Shown: piece by piece, positions 17,033 through 26,284 of the stretch
How positions within the stretch are numbered: position 1 is the first letter of the stretch
How the letters are laid out: every line of letters begins with the position of its first letter
DNA from: an uncultured Rhodobiaceae bacterium
Lineage (GTDB): Archaea > Thermoplasmatota > Poseidoniia > Poseidoniales > Poseidoniaceae
Direction: 5' to 3'
Assembly: GCA_937911445.1 (NCBI GenBank)
Contig: CALDQY010000003.1
Location: 1-38,523, forward strand
DNA: 38,523 bases
Program-made: the position numbers and the translations under genes
The notes under the pieces: generated by a model
Told to the model about the DNA's origin: nothing
What the model saw: only the letters and a program-made list of their open reading frames with translations
Databases searched by the model: none

Positions 17033-18106
17033 TCAATTCGAGTGGTCAAGCGCCATATCGTGCAAGGCGATGAATTCGCCATCAACTCGAGCAAGACGTA
17101 ATTGAGTGGCACCATCATAGTCCCATGGAAGACGAACTGAGGTCATTTGCCAGGTATTTGGGTCTAGGAATTCGGCTGCAGAATCATCACGATTGAGAAT
17201 ATCCACGACGATGTGGTCGTTCATCTGCGACAATACTTTCACGCCATCAAGATCTCTCCACGTTGCACCTGTGCGTTCTTGGCGAGAAATACGCTCCATA
17301 ATGGCGCCATCCTTGCTCCAAGAACTCGGCCGCCACAATTCGCCTCGCCAACGAACAACGTCACCGAGGTCGTAACCGGGCTTTCGATAGAGAAGCGTCA
17401 GTCGTGTAACATCGACACCATCTTTTCGTCCCACTGTCGAATTCGTTTCTGTGACTTGCCCGCCCCAGTTCTCAATCAAATGGCGCCCCCATGCACGGGC
17501 AAGTCCTTTCGAACCCATGACAACATCGTATCCACCCGTAACGGGACCTTCATTGGTGATGAAAAACATTGGATCATCGCTGAGTTGTTCGATAACATCG
17601 TCAAGACTTGCGCGTAGATTGTTGAGTTCGCTTTCTTCCAGTCTGCGACCGGTTGAGCGAAGTTGAACAGTCGCCTCGAAATAATTTCCAGCTCGCCGTG
17701 TGCACGTTAAACACACACCGTTTGAACGGCGAGCTCTCATGGTGTGTTCCTCAGTGTACAAGAGATCGTCAATGACCCCCTCCATCTGCATGTGGAGCAA
17801 CGTGTGTCGATCTGAAACCGTCCTAGGTTCGAATCCCAAACCGATTTCTTCGGCTCGTTCGTGGAACGAAACGTTGCGCTGAATCAACTCGTCCCACAAC
17901 GTATCCTCTGGGATGTTGACCCAACGGCCTTGAATATCGATTAGTCCACAGCGAGCACATTGCGTAAAATTCGTGTTTTCGGGGACAATGGCAAGTTTGG
18001 TTCGCTTGCGTGTGCATGCTTCACACATTTTGTCGGTGAACAGAGGTGGCTCGTTGCCGCACACGAGGCAAAAATCTCCACCTAGTCCGCGACTCAATGA
18101 ACTCAC
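17033..18106 (-). CDS. nmd3: NMD3-family ribosome factor
   Basis: NMD3 binds the large ribosomal subunit; in eukaryotes it is the 60S export adaptor, and in archaea its role is probably subunit maturation or surveillance. The 357-residue protein has the N-terminal cysteine pairs of the family at C13/C16, C28/C31, C50/C53 and C132/C135. The typical RRAGNYFEATVQLR segment follows the last pair, then the region with FFITNEGPVTGGYDVVMGS. The GTG start at 18106 overlaps the stop of the ccmD-like gene (GTGA). A TTG at 18097, behind AGGAGTGA, is an equally plausible start and would remove three residues. The gene is embedded between heme-export genes and the isomerase, with no evident functional link. 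Confidence 0.9.
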   Translation of the reverse strand: MSSLSRGLGGDFCLVCGNEPPLFTDKMCEACTRKRTKLAIVPENTNFTQCARCGLIDIQGRWVNIPEDTLWDELIQRNVSFHERAEEIGLGFEPRTVSDRHTLLHMQMEGVIDDLLYTEEHTMRARRSNGVCLTCTRRAGNYFEATVQLRSTGRRLEESELNNLRASLDDVIEQLSDDPMFFITNEGPVTGGYDVVMGSKGLARAWGRHLIENWGGQVTETNSTVGRKDGVDVTRLTLLYRKPGYDLGDVVRWRGELWRPSSWSKDGAIMERISRQERTGATWRDLDGVKVLSQMNDHIVVDILNRDDSAAEFLDPNTWQMTSVRLPWDYDGATQLRLARVDGEFIALHDMALDHSN

Positions 18107-18261
18107 TCCTGTTCATGGTCGGCCGTCTTGAAACTTCGTTCAACCGCTTCAATTCGCTTCTCGAGGTCGTTGCTGCGTGCAAATACTGTCCACGTCCAAA
18201 GGCCGATGGCAGCGAGCATGCCGAGATATGCCACAGCAAGATACGTCATTCCTTCGTCCAT
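18103..18261 (-). CDS. ccmD: CcmD-like small heme-exporter protein
   Basis: This short gene encodes 52 residues beginning MDEGMTYLAVAYLGM and ending ADHEQE. A single membrane helix (about residues 7-27) is followed by a charged, coiled-coil-like tail (NDLEKRIEAVERS). This is the shape of CcmD, which holds CcmC and CcmE together and helps release heme-loaded CcmE. It starts 2 bases after the ccmC stop and has a strong GAGGTG site at 18267-18272, 5 bases before the ATG. Its stop overlaps the NMD3 GTG. CcmD is too short and variable to prove by sequence, so the name rests mainly on position and topology. Confidence 0.8.
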   Translation of the reverse strand: MDEGMTYLAVAYLGMLAAIGLWTWTVFARSNDLEKRIEAVERSFKTADHEQE

Positions 18262-18263
18262 GT

Positions 18264-18962
18264 TTACACCTCATCCTTTGCTTCTTGAATCCTTTCCAAT
18301 CGTTGCTCGAGCGATGTGATTCGCATGCTCATCAGCACATGACCGGTAATGAAAACTGTGAACGAGATCGCACCCAGCATGAGGATGAGGAACATTTCCT
18401 CGTTGAGGCTCCCACTTTCCCCGCCACCAATCACTGGACCAGGGTGACGAATTTGCCATAACCGCGTGGCAACGTACGTGACTGGAACGAGTATGAATCC
18501 AAACAGACCAAAGGTGGAAAAGGTATCTCTCGTTTCCACCCCATCGATTTGAGCTTGCCTACCCAAAACGAGGAACATTGCAAGGAATGTGAGGAGTCCA
18601 AATGTATTCAATCGAACGTCTGTCCAATCCCAGGGAACACCCCACTCTGCAGAACCCCAGACCATACCGCTCCATACGGTCATCAAACCTGTGGCAAGTC
18701 CGGCTTGTGCACCTGCGACATGCATTTTCCAGCCGAGGTCGGAACGCTTGAAAAACCACAATGCAGAACCTACGAAAAGGAATCCAAAAGCGATGAATGC
18801 AGACCATGCTGCGGGAACGTGCCAGTAGAAAATCCGTTGAGCTTCTGGTGATTCAAAAGCATTGATGGAAACACTCGGTGCTTTGAGAAATGCAAGCCCG
18901 AGGGTCATACCAATTCCGATGAATCCAAGCAAGAGAATCACCTCTGCCAACCGCTTGGTCAT
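18264..18962 (-). CDS. ccmC: CcmC-like heme exporter membrane protein
   Basis: CcmC delivers heme to the chaperone CcmE during cytochrome c maturation (system I). The 232-residue protein has six likely membrane helices. It has YWHVPAAW with His48, the heme-handling Trp-rich motif WGVPWDWTDVR at 107-117, and a second histidine in RHPGPVIGG (His173). Compared with the usual WGxxWxWD, one residue appears to be inserted before the Asp. The frame is open much further upstream, but ATG at 18962 gives the right N-terminus and has GGTGG 7 bases before it. The CcmA/CcmB fusion gene ends 38 bases upstream and the CcmD-like gene follows at once. Confidence 0.92.
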   Translation of the reverse strand: MTKRLAEVILLLGFIGIGMTLGLAFLKAPSVSINAFESPEAQRIFYWHVPAAWSAFIAFGFLFVGSALWFFKRSDLGWKMHVAGAQAGLATGLMTVWSGMVWGSAEWGVPWDWTDVRLNTFGLLTFLAMFLVLGRQAQIDGVETRDTFSTFGLFGFILVPVTYVATRLWQIRHPGPVIGGGESGSLNEEMFLILMLGAISFTVFITGHVLMSMRITSLEQRLERIQEAKDEV

Positions 18963-19000
18963 GTTTATTCCACCGAACCTTTTGCTTTCAATAATTGCAT

Positions 19001-20233
19001 TTACAACAGGCCAGAATCGGTAATCCATTGAACAAGCAGAGCAAATGGTAGAATCAGAATCGGTGTCAAAATCCGAGTAAATGCAGCACGAGGTCGTGCA
19101 AGTCGAGATGTGGTGAGATCCATCCATCGCACCATCAGCATGGTTGAGGTGGTCAGCAATCCGCCAATGGCTACGAGTGGCAATGAAACGTCGGCATTAA
19201 ACCCTAATTGAGTCAACGCAGTCAGTCCTGAACCAAGGAGGAGACCGTGGATGTACGAGTTCGGAATACCTTGGCGATGGGCTTTCCACCAATCCAGCGC
19301 TCTGTGTTCATGCAACATTGAAACCATGTTGTCGCCAACCAGGCCAGCCGCGAAAGCGGCACTAAGGAACAATCCAGATGCTTGCATCAATGAGGAATCA
19401 ACCGCTGAAGCGTCGACGAGTGCAAGGAGAATCCCAAGGGTGAGGAATCCGGCTATGCCATTGCTAGCGACTGTAGACAACGTGCGTTGATTGAGCAAAA
19501 ATCCCGTTCGGAACGCTGGGTTGTTTTTGTGCAATGATGCGTTCATGTCGTCCTTTACTCCTTTCGATTCCTCGAAAGCTTCGTTCGTTTCCATCGTATT
19601 CCCAGTGAGAAGATGCGTCGCACAACCCGTCAAATCGATATGATGACTTGCAAGGAGAATAGCGTTTCCTCGATTTCGAAGTTCATGCAAATCCTCAACC
19701 AGTAAGGTGCGTGATGCTGCATCAAGTCCTGCCGCTGGTTCATCCAACAACAAAATACGGGGTGATGGACCTACAAATCCTGGCAACATTCCAGCGAGCA
19801 TGGCTACTTTGCGACGTTGACCGCCTGACAAGTGCGCGATTAGATCGTGCTTTCGATGGGCTAGATTGTAGCGTTCGAGCCATGGATCGATGTCAATACG
19901 TCCTCCTGCAAGGTCAAGGGCGTTGAGAAGATGTTCTTCGACACGTAGGCTTCCAACGCACCCATCGGATTGCAGCGTTAATCCGAATGCAAATTTGGGT
20001 CGTTTTGAACTACCAGATGCATCGATGAGAACGTCTCCCTTGTGGAGGACCTGTCCTTGTTCAAGAGGTAAAAGGCCAGCTGCAACTTCAATTATGGTTG
20101 ACTTACCTGCTCCGTTTTTGTCGTTCAAGAGCACAAGTTGTCCACTTGTGACGTCAAGGCTCACATCACTAAGCACGAGTGAGGTGCCACGGCGAACCGA
20201 AACGCCGTTTAGTGACAACAGCGCTTCGCTCAT
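19001..20233 (-). CDS. CcmA-like ATPase fused to a CcmB-like membrane domain
   Basis: This 410-residue protein is an ABC half-transporter. Residues 1-215 are an ATPase: Walker A region DKNGAGKST at 38-46, signature LSGGQRRK at 135-142, Walker B RILLLDEPAAGLD and a SHH switch near 196-198. Residues about 250-407 hold five or six membrane helices, as expected of a shortened CcmB. CcmA and CcmB are usually separate proteins, and together with CcmC/D they release heme-loaded CcmE. The first Gly of Walker A is Asp38. The assignment is from the ATPase-plus-membrane layout and the adjacent ccmC. ATG at 20233 is chosen over an upstream alternative at 20296, because it begins at the conserved domain. 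It is divergent from the rhomboid gene. Confidence 0.82.
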   Translation of the reverse strand: MSEALLSLNGVSVRRGTSLVLSDVSLDVTSGQLVLLNDKNGAGKSTIIEVAAGLLPLEQGQVLHKGDVLIDASGSSKRPKFAFGLTLQSDGCVGSLRVEEHLLNALDLAGGRIDIDPWLERYNLAHRKHDLIAHLSGGQRRKVAMLAGMLPGFVGPSPRILLLDEPAAGLDAASRTLLVEDLHELRNRGNAILLASHHIDLTGCATHLLTGNTMETNEAFEESKGVKDDMNASLHKNNPAFRTGFLLNQRTLSTVASNGIAGFLTLGILLALVDASAVDSSLMQASGLFLSAAFAAGLVGDNMVSMLHEHRALDWWKAHRQGIPNSYIHGLLLGSGLTALTQLGFNADVSLPLVAIGGLLTTSTMLMVRWMDLTTSRLARPRAAFTRILTPILILPFALLVQWITDSGLL

Positions 20234-20310
20234 GTTCCAATCCAAAACACACACATGAATGAATGCTACGACAGGACAAGACCCATAGTCGAGCAAATGG
20301 TCGGAGATGT

Positions 20311-21363
20311 ATGGGGCAGTTGTATCTTACAACATTCGGAGCCTCTGAATGGATTATTCTGAGTGTGTGGATTCTCGCAGTTGTGTCTCCCATTGCGTAT
20401 TCTATCCGAAACAAGACGCCGATTGCGCTGGGGATTTCCGTTGGGTTACTGCTGGGTTACATCGTCCAATACGCGTTTGTTGTTATGGCTTCGTACGGTC
20501 TTGAGTTTCGGTTCGTATGGTTTGACTTCTGGCTGATTCCTGAGCGATTGGATTCCGTTGTCTACTACCCAACCCTGTTCACAGCAGGCTTCTTGCATAG
20601 CATGAGTGATGTGACGCACGTGCTTGGTAATGTTTTGGTCATTGCTTTGGTGGGCATTCCTCTTGAACAACGCTTGGGAGCCAAACGCTTCACAGTCGTC
20701 TATGTGACAGGATTGCTCGGAGGTTCAATTGCCTGGGTCTTCTTCAACAGCGGCTCAGGAACACCATCATGGGGCGCTTCAGGAGCTGCATATGGTCTGC
20801 TCGGAGCATACCTCTCTGGCTGGCCTCGTGATGAAATTCCATTCCCTCTCATTTTGATCCGGCCTTGGCCGGTTACCATCATTGCCTTGTTCTATTTTGG
20901 ATTTGAGTTGGTACGAGCGTTCAACACGGTTGGCCTCGGTGGTTATTCCACCGTTGCCCACATGGCGCACATTGGAGGATTTGTCGCTGCTTACGCTTTG
21001 CTTCCATTGGTGGCAAGAGGCGGGCCATACCCATTGGGTATTGTCGATGGAGGGCCGAAAGGATTCGGACATTCAAGAGCTGGATTTGACCAGATCAAAT
21101 CATCCATGGTTGATGTATCTGGCATCGACGACCCATGGACAGAACTTGGACTTGACGTTCCGAAGAATCTACGCGAGCCACTTCGAAAATTGAAGGAAGC
21201 TGGAGATGAAGCGGAAACGCGAATTGCATGGATGGAGCACATTGCCGAGGCTGGCGACTGCCCTGTTTGCCTCGCCCCATTGGGCATGGTCGAACGCCGT
21301 ACAGGGCCCCAACTCCAATGTTCGAAAGAACCGAAGCACTTGTCATGGCCAAAGCATGGATAA
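20311..21363 (+). CDS. Rhomboid intramembrane serine protease with C-terminal cysteine motif
   Basis: This membrane protease cleaves substrates inside or near the bilayer. The 350-residue protein has six or more helices. The rhomboid His-x3-Asn is at H103/N107 (HVLGN), the catalytic serine is Ser157 in GASG (155-158) and the catalytic histidine is His220 in AHIGG. The helix-loop after TM1 is of ordinary rhomboid type. After the membrane core there is a soluble tail of about 110 residues with CPVC and a later Cys near QCSKEPKH, resembling a partial zinc ribbon. ATG at 20311 is preferred over ATG at 20263, because GGAG lies 5 bases before it and the upstream extension is basic and unconserved in appearance. 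The next gene is the giant subtilase. Confidence 0.9.
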   Translation: MGQLYLTTFGASEWIILSVWILAVVSPIAYSIRNKTPIALGISVGLLLGYIVQYAFVVMASYGLEFRFVWFDFWLIPERLDSVVYYPTLFTAGFLHSMSDVTHVLGNVLVIALVGIPLEQRLGAKRFTVVYVTGLLGGSIAWVFFNSGSGTPSWGASGAAYGLLGAYLSGWPRDEIPFPLILIRPWPVTIIALFYFGFELVRAFNTVGLGGYSTVAHMAHIGGFVAAYALLPLVARGGPYPLGIVDGGPKGFGHSRAGFDQIKSSMVDVSGIDDPWTELGLDVPKNLREPLRKLKEAGDEAETRIAWMEHIAEAGDCPVCLAPLGMVERRTGPQLQCSKEPKHLSWPKHG

Positions 21364-21399
21364 TCAGGGCCAATCAACACACGTTGGAGCGATACCATC

Positions 21400-21408
21400 A
21401 AAATATAT
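21400..21408 (+). promoter_or_regulatory. TATA box of the subtilase gene
   Basis: AAAATATAT lies centred about 29 bases before the ATG at 21434, in the 70-base gap after the rhomboid gene. This is the best archaeal TATA box in the window and points to a leaderless or nearly leaderless transcript starting near 21430. Confidence 0.6.
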
Positions 21409-21433
21409 CGATTTGTGGTTGGGTATGGCGATT

Positions 21434-24400
21434 ATGCGCGGATGGTCTCATCACTCAAATCCAAGGCAGGCGTTGTTCTTGGTTTTGCTCATGCTTTTGC
21501 TGCCTATGGCATCGCAAGTTCAGGCGATAGAAACGCTCCCTGAGACACAAGAACCAACACACGCGCCTCCAATTCTGGTCGAAGGCTTGCCACCGCTCAT
21601 GTGTGGTGAGGAGTTGTGTGACCGACCACTTAGAATGTACGACCGTCAAGGGCGAGATGCCGCTTTGGATTATGGATGGTGGCAGGCCTATGGCCCAGAC
21701 CTCGACTGGAATGGTATGGATGACCGTCTTCAGCGTGTTCTAGACGGAATGGATTCTGTATCACCAACAGCGATCATTGGTGCAGACGGGCGAAAGACTG
21801 TCGCAATCGTAGTAGATTATGCATGGCACCCCTCAGAACCAGAAATCCAATCACTCAAATCAACACTTGAAGCACATGGCTGGGTTGGTGTGGAAAATGG
21901 CGCATGGTTTGAAGTGCTCAGGAGCATTGACAGCATCGTTGTTGACAAGGTTCCGGTTTCAGCTCTGATGGACATCTATCACCTTGAAGGGGTTGTCGTC
22001 ATAGAGATGCAAAACGTCATGGCTCCAGTGAATGACGTCGCTGCAAAAGCAGCTTTAGCACGTCCATCTCTGGAGTATGGGAACACTGCAAACGAACTCG
22101 GTTACTATGGAACAGGTGTCGTCATAGCAGTTATGGATACAGGTGTTGATAACGAACACCGCTCTCTCAACGACTTTGATGATGTTGATGATGCGCCAGA
22201 TGCAGATGCTTCGACATACAGCGATCAAAAGTGGGTTGCAGGTTTTGATGCAACATCTCCCAATCCGAATCCAGATGGCTCCACAGATCCCGATGATGGT
22301 AACGGTCACGGAACACACGTTGCAGGTTCGGCACTGGGTACGGGGGATTCATCGCGTGTTCACAGAGGAACAGCACCTGGTGCTGCTTTGGTTGACATCA
22401 AAGTCCTCACAGATGGCGGAGGAACCAATTCACAAGCGAGTCTGGCAGGCATTCAGTGGATGATCAACAACAAAGATACGGACTGGGGAATCAATTCGAC
22501 GTACCGGGGTATCCAAATCGCTTCCATGTCTTATGGTTCGGTTGGCACACCGCTCAACTCTGGTGACCAAGGTGATAACGGGACAAGCGCAGAAGCCTCA
22601 CTCATCAATCAAGCGACCGCTGAAGGCATTATTTGCGTTGTAGCTATCGGTAATGACGGCAGCAACAGAGTGCCTTCTCCTGGAAGTGCTGATGGCGCAA
22701 TAACAGTTGGCTCAGTGAACGACAAGAATACGATTCTAAGAGACGATGATGAGCATTCAGATTTCTCAAATTGGGGTCCACGACTTAGTGATGGAGACGA
22801 TGACGAGTGGGATGAACTCAAGCCGGATATTACCTCTTACGGGCACAACATTGTTTCAGCGACATATGGTACATCGCTCCCAATCCCCGGTGACACAGGA
22901 CTTGCGGACGACCAATACGATTCAAAGTCGGGAACGAGCATGGCAACTCCTATTGCATCAGGAGTCGTTGCTCTGATGCTGGAAGCAGATTCCACCCTTA
23001 CGCCTCAAGAAGTCAAGGATATTCTTCGAAACAGTTCCGAACAAAGAGGAGATCCATACGACGAATCCTTGTCAGAAAGGTGGAATGATAAATACGGATT
23101 TGGAATCATTGATGCAGCATGTGCCGTCAATTCAATTGAGGGAAACCCTTGTGACAACGGGTTTGTGGTAAAAGAATCCAAGAGCGATGTCAATGTTAGT
23201 TATCCTTCAAATGGCACTTGGCTGTTGAGTGATTCATTCACTCGAATTTCTGGAGAAGTCAACATGACCGAAATAGATTATCAGCGCGTTGAGTTGTACA
23301 TCGAACAGCATTTCTACGACAGAGGGCCAAAGATGCTCATGAATTGGACTGAAGCTAACGGGTCGATGGAAAATTGGTTCCTTGATGTTGAGATTCAAGA
23401 TTCATGGGTCGATTACAGCTCAAACGAGAAATTCTTACTCCTCCAAGCCAAAGCCTCCGACGATGATGGTAATGTCTCCAACGTGGCATATCGAAAGTTT
23501 AAGGTGTCTCGTGAAAGTATTTTGATCGATACGCCAATTTCGCGAAACGCCTTATCCGGTACCGTTGAAGTCAAAGGTGAAGTCGAAGGCGTGGAGCATG
23601 AACGAATTGAGTATCGCGTGGATGATGGTGACTGGTTGTTTGGTAGTTCAATCCAGACAAACAACAATCCTGGCGATGATGGAAAATCGAGTTGGTCCTT
23701 CAATTGGGACACAACTGAAATTGATGATGGATTCAGACAACTTTCTGTCCGAATGGTCAACAACTCTGGAAAAGAATCACAAATCGCTCAGAGAAGTTAC
23801 ACCATCGATAACATAGAACCTGCCCCATCGCTTCGATTTACAGGAGATGTCGAGGTACTGAATCGAGGCATGCCTGCAGAAGAAGCGTATCAAGGAAGTT
23901 TACTCGAGCTCAAATTCGACGTCTACAATGCAGGCGATGCTGATGCCTCGGATATTTTCGTTCGATTGGTTGCCCCTGGCGATGAATCTGAAGTGTATCC
24001 TTCGCAAGGGCTCATCCCTGAACTTCCGAAAGGAGAATCGGTTCAGGTTACATTGTTTTGGTCAGCGACTGTCGCAGGATCGCATGATGTTCGAATCGAA
24101 CTTGACCCGAACAACGCACAAGGAGACCCTGATACCTCGGACAACGTGTACGTTTTGAATTATGAAATTCTACAACGACCAGATCAACCTGTACTGCGCT
24201 ATTTGCCCGGATTCGTCACCACCTTGCCCGTTGTGCCACTTGTTGATGAAGAATACAAAATCGACATACGGATTGACAACCTCGGCAAATCGGAAGCATT
24301 CTCACTCGACATCGCACTCGAGTATTGGATTCCTGAGGCTGGCTGGCAATTGATTGACGAAGAGCGTGTTGGATTTGTTCCAGGGGCTACCAGTGAATCG

Positions 24401-26275
24401 GGTTACACCATGGTCGATTTTAGACACCAATCGGAGAAGATAGGCGCAGTACTCTACCGTGCTACGCTTACTGGAGATGGTGTCGAAAGTGATTACAGCC
24501 AAACAACGTTCAGTGTCATTGTCAGTGATGTATCAACCGTTGCAGGTTCAACCACACTTTCCCTCTCGGATGGTGAATACCCGGTTGCATTCGTAGGCGT
24601 AGAATCCTCAACACTCGTGTTTACTTCTGTCGATGGAGAACTTCATGCTCGGTCTTTGAATGACAACCTTTTGCTTCTTACAGACACGCTCGTTGACGAC
24701 AACTGGGAAGGGGAGCTCGATGTTTATCTCAGAGATGACGGATTGGTACATGCTGCATGGACGAGCCGCCAACAAACTGAGCAAGGATATTTTATGACCA
24801 ACATTGCCATGACTTCTTTTTCTCCTGCAGGGCAAATGCTCCCTATTCATACGCATCTTACACCTCTAAAAATCTCCGAGGGCAAATATTGGGGACTTGA
24901 TTTGACCGAAGATGATGGGACCATGGTCTTGTCTGGATACCACCGAAATATCTCAACGGGTGGTTCTTGGAGCGATGTCACTTCCATTTTCAGTTTGCAT
25001 TCTTCCTCACCAGATGTGGGCGAGAGTTGGAGTGAACCAAAGACGCATCTTGCAAACGTAGAGATTCATCCTGATGATGGTGACAAATTGTCAACTGTCC
25101 TTGATGATGAGATTTTGCACATTCTCTTCCAACAGGAACGAGACGATGTTACGGGTGTAGAGAGAAGTGGATTGATGTATACAAAAGGTGACCTTTTGTC
25201 TGCTTCATGGTCGTACCAGTCTTCAATTGGAGATGATGCATCTTCTGCACAAATATCGATCATCAACATCGATAATCAAAAAACCATCTTCGCATCTTGG
25301 ATTGAAGGTTCTGGTCAAAATGCAGAGATTGTAACGATTGCTACACAAGGTGATTGGGATGAGGATGTACATCGTGTTCAGGCACCGGGCGCAACCATTC
25401 TCATATACACTCAACGCAATGATATGGTTGAAGTGATTTACGACGAAATCACAGTCAGAGGAAAAGTTGCTCGCTATGGGATTCTGACAATTGACAACGA
25501 GCAGCCGGTTATTGGCCTTGGTAACATTGTATCAGAGAACGGAGTTCTTGGTTACAGTATGAATAACAAGGATGGAATTCTTTTCCTTGTCTCTGAAACA
25601 GGACGATTCTCAATGCAGAAGTTCCTACTCGATGAAGAACAAGAGGCTGGGGAGTCAAAATCCTTACTTGAGCAATTGTTGGAGCCTCTACCTGGTTCGG
25701 ACGAAACGAAGGTGAGGATATTCCTTGGCCTTGTTTCAGTCCTCTTCATTTTGTTTGTTCTTGTTGTGATTTCTCTCCGATCTGGCAGAAAAGAGGATAA
25801 CATCGCTGATGCGGCCATCGTAGAGGAAGACGAAGTTGCCATCCTCGTTCAGGTTGAAGAAGATGAGCAAGAGGAAGAATTGGTTGCCACAGTCCCAATT
25901 ACTCCTCCTGTACAGGTCGAGATGGAGGAACCCACGCTCGCAGCTGAACTGGAAGCAAAGAGCATTGCTGGCGAAGGGAATGCACGATTGAATCGTCGCA
26001 TGAAGAGGAAACAAGATCGTGAGATAGCAGAGATTGTTTCCAAAGGACTGCCTCCGTTGCCAACTCCAACACCGTTACCGGAACTACCAGCTGCCGAAGC
26101 ATTACCACCTCTACCTGTAGCAGAGCCCGGAACTGGTGCGCTACCGCCATTAGCAGATTTGCCTCCTCTTCGTCGCCAGGCGGTATGCCCCTCATGTGGC
26201 GCAAATTTCCCGGTAACCGATTTGATGCGGGCTCAAGTGATGTGTCCAATCTGTTCAGAAAGATTCAACCTTTGA
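21434..26275 (+). CDS. Giant membrane-anchored subtilisin-like protease with cytosolic zinc ribbon
   Basis: This exported protein of about 1613 residues begins with a signal peptide (basic RGWSHHSNPRQ, hydrophobic FLVLLMLLLPM, cleavage near ASQVQA). The peptidase S8 triad is Asp235 in VMDTGVD, His292 in GHGTHVAG and Ser502 in SGTSMATPIASG. A long region of beta-type modules follows, including CARDB-like stretches near 830-1010 and a repeat-rich domain. A membrane helix lies near 1430-1450, followed by an acidic, Pro-rich cytosolic tail ending in a zinc ribbon (CPSC at 1585, CPIC at 1604). It probably degrades proteins outside the cell while tethered to it. The frame is open to 21206 inside the rhomboid gene; ATG at 21434 (or 21425) is chosen from the signal peptide and TATA box. 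GlmS begins 9 bases after the stop. Confidence 0.92.
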   Translation: MRGWSHHSNPRQALFLVLLMLLLPMASQVQAIETLPETQEPTHAPPILVEGLPPLMCGEELCDRPLRMYDRQGRDAALDYGWWQAYGPDLDWNGMDDRLQRVLDGMDSVSPTAIIGADGRKTVAIVVDYAWHPSEPEIQSLKSTLEAHGWVGVENGAWFEVLRSIDSIVVDKVPVSALMDIYHLEGVVVIEMQNVMAPVNDVAAKAALARPSLEYGNTANELGYYGTGVVIAVMDTGVDNEHRSLNDFDDVDDAPDADASTYSDQKWVAGFDATSPNPNPDGSTDPDDGNGHGTHVAGSALGTGDSSRVHRGTAPGAALVDIKVLTDGGGTNSQASLAGIQWMINNKDTDWGINSTYRGIQIASMSYGSVGTPLNSGDQGDNGTSAEASLINQATAEGIICVVAIGNDGSNRVPSPGSADGAITVGSVNDKNTILRDDDEHSDFSNWGPRLSDGDDDEWDELKPDITSYGHNIVSATYGTSLPIPGDTGLADDQYDSKSGTSMATPIASGVVALMLEADSTLTPQEVKDILRNSSEQRGDPYDESLSERWNDKYGFGIIDAACAVNSIEGNPCDNGFVVKESKSDVNVSYPSNGTWLLSDSFTRISGEVNMTEIDYQRVELYIEQHFYDRGPKMLMNWTEANGSMENWFLDVEIQDSWVDYSSNEKFLLLQAKASDDDGNVSNVAYRKFKVSRESILIDTPISRNALSGTVEVKGEVEGVEHERIEYRVDDGDWLFGSSIQTNNNPGDDGKSSWSFNWDTTEIDDGFRQLSVRMVNNSGKESQIAQRSYTIDNIEPAPSLRFTGDVEVLNRGMPAEEAYQGSLLELKFDVYNAGDADASDIFVRLVAPGDESEVYPSQGLIPELPKGESVQVTLFWSATVAGSHDVRIELDPNNAQGDPDTSDNVYVLNYEILQRPDQPVLRYLPGFVTTLPVVPLVDEEYKIDIRIDNLGKSEAFSLDIALEYWIPEAGWQLIDEERVGFVPGATSESGYTMVDFRHQSEKIGAVLYRATLTGDGVESDYSQTTFSVIVSDVSTVAGSTTLSLSDGEYPVAFVGVESSTLVFTSVDGELHARSLNDNLLLLTDTLVDDNWEGELDVYLRDDGLVHAAWTSRQQTEQGYFMTNIAMTSFSPAGQMLPIHTHLTPLKISEGKYWGLDLTEDDGTMVLSGYHRNISTGGSWSDVTSIFSLHSSSPDVGESWSEPKTHLANVEIHPDDGDKLSTVLDDEILHILFQQERDDVTGVERSGLMYTKGDLLSASWSYQSSIGDDASSAQISIINIDNQKTIFASWIEGSGQNAEIVTIATQGDWDEDVHRVQAPGATILIYTQRNDMVEVIYDEITVRGKVARYGILTIDNEQPVIGLGNIVSENGVLGYSMNNKDGILFLVSETGRFSMQKFLLDEEQEAGESKSLLEQLLEPLPGSDETKVRIFLGLVSVLFILFVLVVISLRSGRKEDNIADAAIVEEDEVAILVQVEEDEQEEELVATVPITPPVQVEMEEPTLAAELEAKSIAGEGNARLNRRMKRKQDREIAEIVSKGLPPLPTPTPLPELPAAEALPPLPVAEPGTGALPPLADLPPLRRQAVCPSCGANFPVTDLMRAQVMCPICSERFNL

Positions 26276-26284
26276 AGTGGTACA

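Noticed and set aside
20263..20310. Upstream ATG of the rhomboid gene
   Set aside because: It adds a basic 16-residue extension, whereas the ATG at 20311 has GGAG five bases before it and begins at the membrane core.
21206..21433. N-terminal extension of the subtilase into the rhomboid gene
   Set aside because: The extension lies in another frame of the rhomboid tail. A signal peptide and a TATA box mark the later start.
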